A stretch of DNA of 64,000 nt from assembly GCA_019426215.1 (NCBI GenBank), contig CM033395.1:13878569-13942568 (forward strand), read 5' to 3'. Origin of the DNA: Buddleja alternifolia (taxonomy: Eukaryota > Streptophyta > Magnoliopsida > Lamiales > Scrophulariaceae). Below the pieces are notes generated by a model that had not been told where the DNA came from, searched no databases, and worked only from the letters and a program-made list of their open reading frames with translations. Below, one piece after another: positions 58,991-64,000 of this stretch (the stretch's first letter is position 1; each line of letters begins with the position of its first letter). The translations under genes and the position numbers were made by a program.

Positions 58991-59242
58991 GCAGTAAAGG
59001 GTACAAATAAAATCTTAAAGAAAGATCAATTCTCGACTCGAACAGAATCTCGATTACTATTTCTACAACACGCAACCTTATATTTAATTTATTTTGTATA
59101 AGCAAATATATACATATCAAGACTCGAGTGGGCGATTCCTGCTTGGTCATACAACCCAAATCTATAAACATGTAGGACTTACCTCTTCCCTGAGACTTTG
59201 GTACCCGAAGGATCGGACCCGATCCCAACAACCAAATATGAG

Positions 59243-59283
<41 letters not shown>

Positions 59284-59685
59284 CAATTGTTTTCAATTCC
59301 AATGTATGATTGCCATTTTCTACTTGTTATATAAACCCACATATTTCAACTCTGTATTTTATTTACATGGCTCATTTTGAATATTAATTTTTTATTCACA
59401 CAAAATTGATTTTGGTTAATTAGATATATTAAATTCATGTATGAGTGGAGTAATCTTGACTAAATAAATCACATATTCAACTTATTAGACCCATTTTGCC
59501 TTAAATCAATTCTCGATCCAAATTTCCCGTCGCATTACCAATCTTTTTCCGTTTTTCCAACATAAAAAGATGTTCCTTTATTTTTTCTTAAAATTCATGT
59601 GCCTTGACATGGAATACTGTTACTTTATTAATAAAAGGAACGGAACTATACATTATTCTGCCATTTCCAATTATATTTATAAAAT
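58991..59685. other. Unassigned sequence with TA microsatellite
   Basis: No supported gene. A TA run of about 19 units lies at 59244-59282. Confidence 0.55.
59244..59282. repeat. TA microsatellite
   Basis: Uninterrupted TA repeats; the short ORFs over it only encode alternating Tyr-Ile. Confidence 0.92.
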
Positions 59686-59800
59686 GGGAAAATTTCACTT
59701 TTGGTCCCATAACTTAGGTTTTTTTCATTTTTGGTCTCATTATTTACGGGTTTATCACATTATATCCCATAATTTACATTTTTCTCAATGTTGGTCCCAT
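59686..59800 (+). repeat. Imperfect direct repeats at putative MULE end
   Basis: Four spaced copies of a phrase like TTTTGGTCCCATAAYTTA within about 110 bp. Confidence 0.55.
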
Positions 59801-60003
59801 TAGTGACTTCTGTCCAAAAACTAACAAGAGACCTCGGTCAAACCATTAGTCAAACCTGTGGTCAGCTTTGGGAGGGAAAATGGTCAGATTAGGCCCCAAA
59901 ATTAGAATAAATAGGGGGAAATCATCAATTAGGGCAGTTTCTTGAGCTGCAGAATTGGGGGAAGAGAATTCTCCTCTCAACCTTGAAGAATTAGAGCTCA
60001 ACA

Positions 60004-60384
60004 ATGGCATTTGGCAAGAACAATGTTCGGGCAGATGGATAAATCATTTGCAACTGCCTGAAACCAGCCGTTTTGGTGACCTTATGGACTAGAGAAAATC
60101 CCGGGAGGAGATTCCATGGTTGTAATGAAGGTCGTTGCCGATTCTCCGTTTGGGAAGATCCACCTATGTGCTTTAGGTCGAAGATTGTGATACCAGAGCT
60201 GAAAAATCGGTGTGATAAATTGGAGATGGAGGTTCCTGAGTTGATGCTTATAGTTCAGTTTCTGAGTGAGAAGGTGAAAAAAATGCAGTGCAAAGAAGCT
60301 CAACTGGAGTGGAGGGTCAATATGATGATGCTTTGTTCGATTATGCTTGTAATGTGTATCATTTTCTACTGTTTAGGTATCTGA
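60004..60384 (+). pseudogene. GRF zinc-finger protein with C-terminal membrane helix
   Basis: ATG 60004 (MAFGKNNVRADG), then an in-frame TAA at 60040-60042, then the same frame continues open to 60384. It shows a GRF-type finger: CNC near 60052, NPGRRFHGC near 60098, and CRFSVWEDPP near 60138. A helical charged segment (about 60190-60310) and a hydrophobic C-terminal helix (MMMLCSIMLVMCIIFYCLGI) follow. GRF fingers can bind single-stranded DNA in other proteins; plant genomes have many small GRF-plus-helix proteins, often beside MULE transposases. It is convergent to the transposase gene. One stop separates it from an intact frame. Confidence 0.7.
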
Positions 60385-61013
60385 GTATATGAGTATCTGG
60401 GTTTCGAAATATTCAAGGGAGAGTGGTTCATGTTTTGGTTCTAGAAATTCTAAAATGAAGTATTTGCCAATATAATATTTGTAATGGTTTTAGTATTGTA
60501 GAAGTACTAACTTTCGATTATGATGATGTATGTATTTAGTATATAGTATTGTGTTGAAGTTTAATTTAAATGGGAGGTTTATGTTTCTGCAATTCAAATT
60601 TTTAGTATTGTGTTTTGGACTTGTAAGTTTCACACTTGAGTTTTGGTTAGTATTGTGCAGTAAATTGATGCACATTTTGACAGCAATTTACCACCACCAA
60701 ATAAAAATCCATTTGAGATCACAACCACTTCACTTAATATGAACTAACAACAAACAAATGTACACAAATCACTTACAAAATTACCAATTCATAAAAGACC
60801 AAAGTACCAATTCATTAAACTACCAAAAAACATCAAACCATTATATAATGCTAAGCATTTTTTAAACTGCCAAAAGTCAGAATCCTTACCACTTCACTAA
60901 CACAAAAAGAACTTCCAATAAATCATCCAACAAATTCATGTTGCTTACATTACAAAACAGTTGAGTTCACAAAATAGGATACTTTTTCTACTTTCCTGAC
61001 AAGAAGTTAAGTC
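60385..61013. other. Spacer between convergent MULE genes
   Basis: AT-rich; no gene supported. Would hold the 3' ends of both transcripts. Confidence 0.55.
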
Positions 61014-64000
61014 CTACATTTTCTTCTTTCCTTTATTCTTCTCCAAATTTTCACCTTTCCTGATATCAAGGACTGTTGTCAGGTTCTTCATAGTGCCAAA
61101 CCTCTTTCCTTCTTTCTCAATCACCTTGTAAGGGGGTGGAAGAGGTTCGCGCTTTCTTGTGGTAAGAGATACACACACTCTAGGGTGATCTTCTGAGAAC
61201 ACTGACTCCGTGATCTTAACACCTTTGGCTTGTTTGGTGCTTGGTAGATTTGGTGGTCTTGGTGCGGCAGTTGCTACTCTGGAACTTGAAGGTGTTTGAT
61301 TTGTACTTGGTCCAAATTTTGGAGTACGAACTGGACCAAATACATAGCTTGTTGTTGGACTTGTTCCCCTAGTTGCATTTGATGGTGTTGATGATCTGGA
61401 TTGTGCAACAGATTGTTTGGTGGAGCTTGGGTGTTTGAATATGATCTTTGATCTTGATGCCCTCCAATTCTAAAGAGATTACAAAAGATGTAAATTAATC
61501 AAAATCGTTATCTAGTTGTATACATATATAGAAGCTAATAAAATAACCACTAACCAACACATACCTTCTCAGAAATGTTCTAATTTCTAGCACTTTTTGT
61601 TACGGGGTTATTTGACAGAAAATCCATGCTAGCAGATTCTACCACTTTTTGTTTTTTTGCCTTGCTTACACCTACAAATTCCAGTCCTTTGTCCTTTGTT
61701 TTTCCCCTTGCCTGCAATATATATCTTATTAGTATAATGCCAAACATTTTATTAGTATACAACTAAAAATATATTAGACTTACTACTCCTTTGCATTTGC
61801 CTTTTTCTGCAAATTGCTTTAATTCTTGAAGTGTTCTTGACCTTGTATTTTTCCTTGCCTGCAAAACCATACTAATTAGCACTAAAAACTACTTGAACAA
61901 TTTTACTAATTTGATCAGTTAACAACACAATCAACTTACTAGTACTCTGCCTTTGAAGGTTTGGTTTTCAATTTCAGTTACACTTGTGACAATATCTTCT
62001 ATTGCCTACAAAATAAAGGTTTAACTTATAGAAAAATGAACTCATTGAAAATCTAAATAGTGAGTAACTTACTGATTCTTTGGCCTTGTTTAGAGAATAA
62101 TACACATCTTGTGTGTTGTTTGAAATGGTTCTTTTCCTTGCCTTAAAAAATCAATTAACTTGTTAATAAACCAAAATTTGCTTATAGCACACAATAATGA
62201 AACTAAAACTATGAAACACTTACAGTAAACTTAGTGCTTTCTTGTTGTGTTTCTGTTGCTATCTCACTTAACAGATGGACACTAGGTTGTGACTCAAACA
62301 CTCCAATTACCTCCATGTTGCTTACTTGCGTAAATATTTCGTCCCAATCTACTCCCCAATCATCCCCTAATCCACAATTATGTTCAGTTGATGGTTCATA
62401 TTCATTTACTGCTTCTGCCACAGGTTCACTTGATCCCTCATCTGCCACATGGTCATTTGCTTCTTCAGATTCAGCTGCTTCTGCATCTTTCCTTTTCTGG
62501 CATCCTTTTTTATTGTGGCTAGATTCTCCACAATAACTACACTTGATTGTTGTTTATTACCTCTTCATCCTTCCTCCATGTTTGTTGCCTCTTGGAACCT
62601 ATTTTTATTTGTTCGCAAGTTCATCCACTTCTAACCTTCTTGCCCTTGGAGGTCTACCGACACCTCTACCCAGGTTTGGTGGGATTGGAGGCACTTGTCC
62701 AGTTTCTTTCCATTCGTCAGGGCCATTAACAGGGTAAATGCAAGGTGCATACACCCTAGATTATGTCTCAACAGTGTAGCACTTATGCACAAAATCCTTA
62801 GGATTTAATTCCTGAGCGTTTATGGCACTCAGTGCATGTTTGCAAGGGATCCCTGAAAGTTTCCATTTTATGCAGGAACATGTATGATTACCAAGGTCCA
62901 CTTTGCACTTTGAGTTATCATTGCAACTAATCTCATAATGTTGGTCTGTGGATTTGACTGGAATACAATCAGTGACAATATCACCATGTTTAATCAAAAT
63001 TTCTTAATTTTGGGGCAAATCTTTCCTTTCCATCTCTTAGCACACCTATCTCTATTTTCTTGCATCCTCTGCATTAACCACTTTCTTATCATCTCCAACA
63101 TTGTGTGGATTTGCTTCTCTCTTGCCTTTAAAATGTTAGAATTAAATGATTCACACAAGTTGTTTAGCAAAATGTCACACTTAGGAAATATATTGAAGTG
63201 TGACCTATTCCAGTTTACAGGTGACTTATCATTCAGCCATTCTACAACTTTTTTTATCGAACTTGGCCATTTCTTTCATATTAGTGTTAAATTCCCAAAT
63301 TGTACTAGCCCTAGCAGCTTTCCAAATCATTTTGTTATATGCAGCCCCCCTAAACCCAGCAACCTTCATGTTCCTATAAAAATGTCTCACACAATATCTG
63401 TTATCAGCTGTGGGAAAGACAGTCTCAAATGCTGGAATGAGACCTTTTTGTTTATCCGACATAAAGGTGCACTCATAATCTCTTTCAATTTGTAAATCAT
63501 GTTTTAAAAGAGTCAAAGACCATTCCCACAGTTCTTTTGTCTCCCTCCCCACAACTGCATAACAAATGGGAAAATAATTGTTATGAACAAAAAGATATTG
63601 TGTTTTGAGAACCTTTTTGTGTCTCCCTTTTTGTTTGTCCTTTTTGTTTAAACACAAAAAGAAAAAACCTTTTTGTTTCTCCGATTTGTTTAAGAACCTT
63701 TTTGTTTCTCCTTTTGTCTCCCTCACCACCATTGGGCTCTTGCAAATGACAACCATCTACCCCTATAAATGTCCTACAACCAACAAGAAACCGATCTTTT
63801 AACCCTTTGAAACAAACATAAAATTTCCCAAACACACCGGCCCCACTCATGGACATAATAACTGTTGAACCAGGTTTGGAGGACCTGAGCTCTTTAGCAT
63901 AGTCCCATAGCAACCCATATTGATCAATTTCATTCACTTCAATATTTTTTAATGCTGCCCACTTTGCCCTATAAGCTTGATTCTGAGATACATGTATATT
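61014..64000 (-). pseudogene. MULE transposase gene, multi-exon, C-terminal part
   Basis: Minus strand, 5' end outside the window. The main exon region runs from 64000 to 62224. It includes a MULE DDE block with GVDGCHLQEP (first Asp near 63756), NNYFPICYAVVGRETKELWEW near 63570, ECTFMSDKQKGLIPAFE near 63480 and RYCVRHFYRNMKVAGFRG. A SWIM finger CSCIKWKLSGIPCKH lies near 62880-62835, and a zinc knuckle CSYCGESSHNKKGC near 62545-62505. Small exons follow at 62141-62073, 62005-61940, 61858-61784, 61711-61565 and 61469-61014, all with GT...AG borders and phase 0. Damage: a repeat-rich insertion at about 63578-63723, stops near 62763 and 62610, and a TAG at 61580-61582. Confidence 0.78.
63578..63723 (-). 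repeat. ACAAAAAG repeat patch inside the transposase core
   Basis: The word ACAAAAAG (or its complement) occurs at least six times in both directions within about 145 bp, between HLQEPNGG and NNYFPICY. In related transposases these motifs are only about a dozen codons apart. Confidence 0.65.

Larger units (their letters stand above)
59686..64000 (-). mobile_element. Mutator-like element (MULE), right part outside window
   Basis: The left end is placed at GGGAAAATTTCACTTTTGG (59686), followed by repeated TTTTTGGTCCCAT phrases to about 59800, resembling a long degenerate terminal inverted repeat. Inside are a plus-strand GRF-finger ORF and a convergent minus-strand transposase gene with MULE and SWIM domains. 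The other end is beyond 64000, so neither inverted repeat nor 9-bp duplication can be checked. Confidence 0.7.

Noticed and set aside
58300..58993. Solo LTR with target duplication for repeat F
   Set aside because: Candidate end at 58993 gives flanks GGATT and GTAAA, which do not match.
1..64000. CRISPR arrays, bacterial operons, ribosomal RNA genes
   Set aside because: None seen; the window is plant nuclear repeat DNA.

Overview
This is intergenic DNA from a plant nuclear genome, probably a eudicot. The evidence is AT-rich sequence filled with plant-type Ty1/copia and Ty3/gypsy LTR retrotransposons primed by initiator tRNA-Met or tRNA-Asp, a Mutator-like DNA transposon with split exons, and an endogenous pararetrovirus. 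No ordinary single-copy host gene could be supported. All coordinates were read by eye, and all homology calls rest on motif recognition, not on searches.

Layout. 1-3520: the 5' part of a SIRE-like copia element on the minus strand (LTR 2039-3520, gag running off the left edge). 4969-18078: a young, nearly complete Athila-like gypsy element (E1) with CCGTG target duplications, gag-PR-RT-RH-IN, an extra ORF in the env position, and LTRs that differ by about 11 substitutions plus one 23-bp deletion. 18708-20014: a solo LTR of a related gypsy family with TCTGA duplications. 20020-26640: old degraded repeats, including a 359-bp tandem duplication, an old copia 3' LTR start and a decayed solo LTR. 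27083-52010: a nest. A second SIRE-like gag fragment is split by copia A (27208-45230). Copia A is split inside its 3' LTR by copia B (34912-43995, minus strand, ATATG duplications). Further on, the same SIRE-like fragment is split by a small Athila-like deletion derivative, E2 (46202-51695), flanked by exactly 100 bp of duplicated target. About 52855-58120: a decayed pararetrovirus with the badnavirus/tungrovirus-type second zinc finger, cut off just after the reverse transcriptase catalytic site. 58300-about 58990: a probable LTR with a very GC-rich patch. 59686-64000: a Mutator-like element with a GRF-finger/membrane ORF on the plus strand and a multi-exon transposase on the minus strand, running off the right edge.

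How the parts work together. E1 encodes nearly everything needed for its own copying but carries one stop in gag and one frameshift in integrase. E2 keeps LTRs, tRNA-Asp primer site, polypurine tracts and a short gag-to-IN remnant, so it looks like a parasite of an E1-like helper. Comparing E1 with E2 exposes conserved non-coding parts: a hairpin just after pol, a second internal polypurine tract, and a cluster of hairpins before the 3' LTR. That cluster includes a GNRA-capped stem and one covarying base pair, and is the most interesting candidate for an undescribed functional RNA. Other strong oddities are the 100-bp target duplication, the GCGCCTAGGCGC palindromes spread through LTR, coding and spacer DNA, palindromes in the copia leaders, and an array of symmetric phase-0 exons in the Mutator-like gene.
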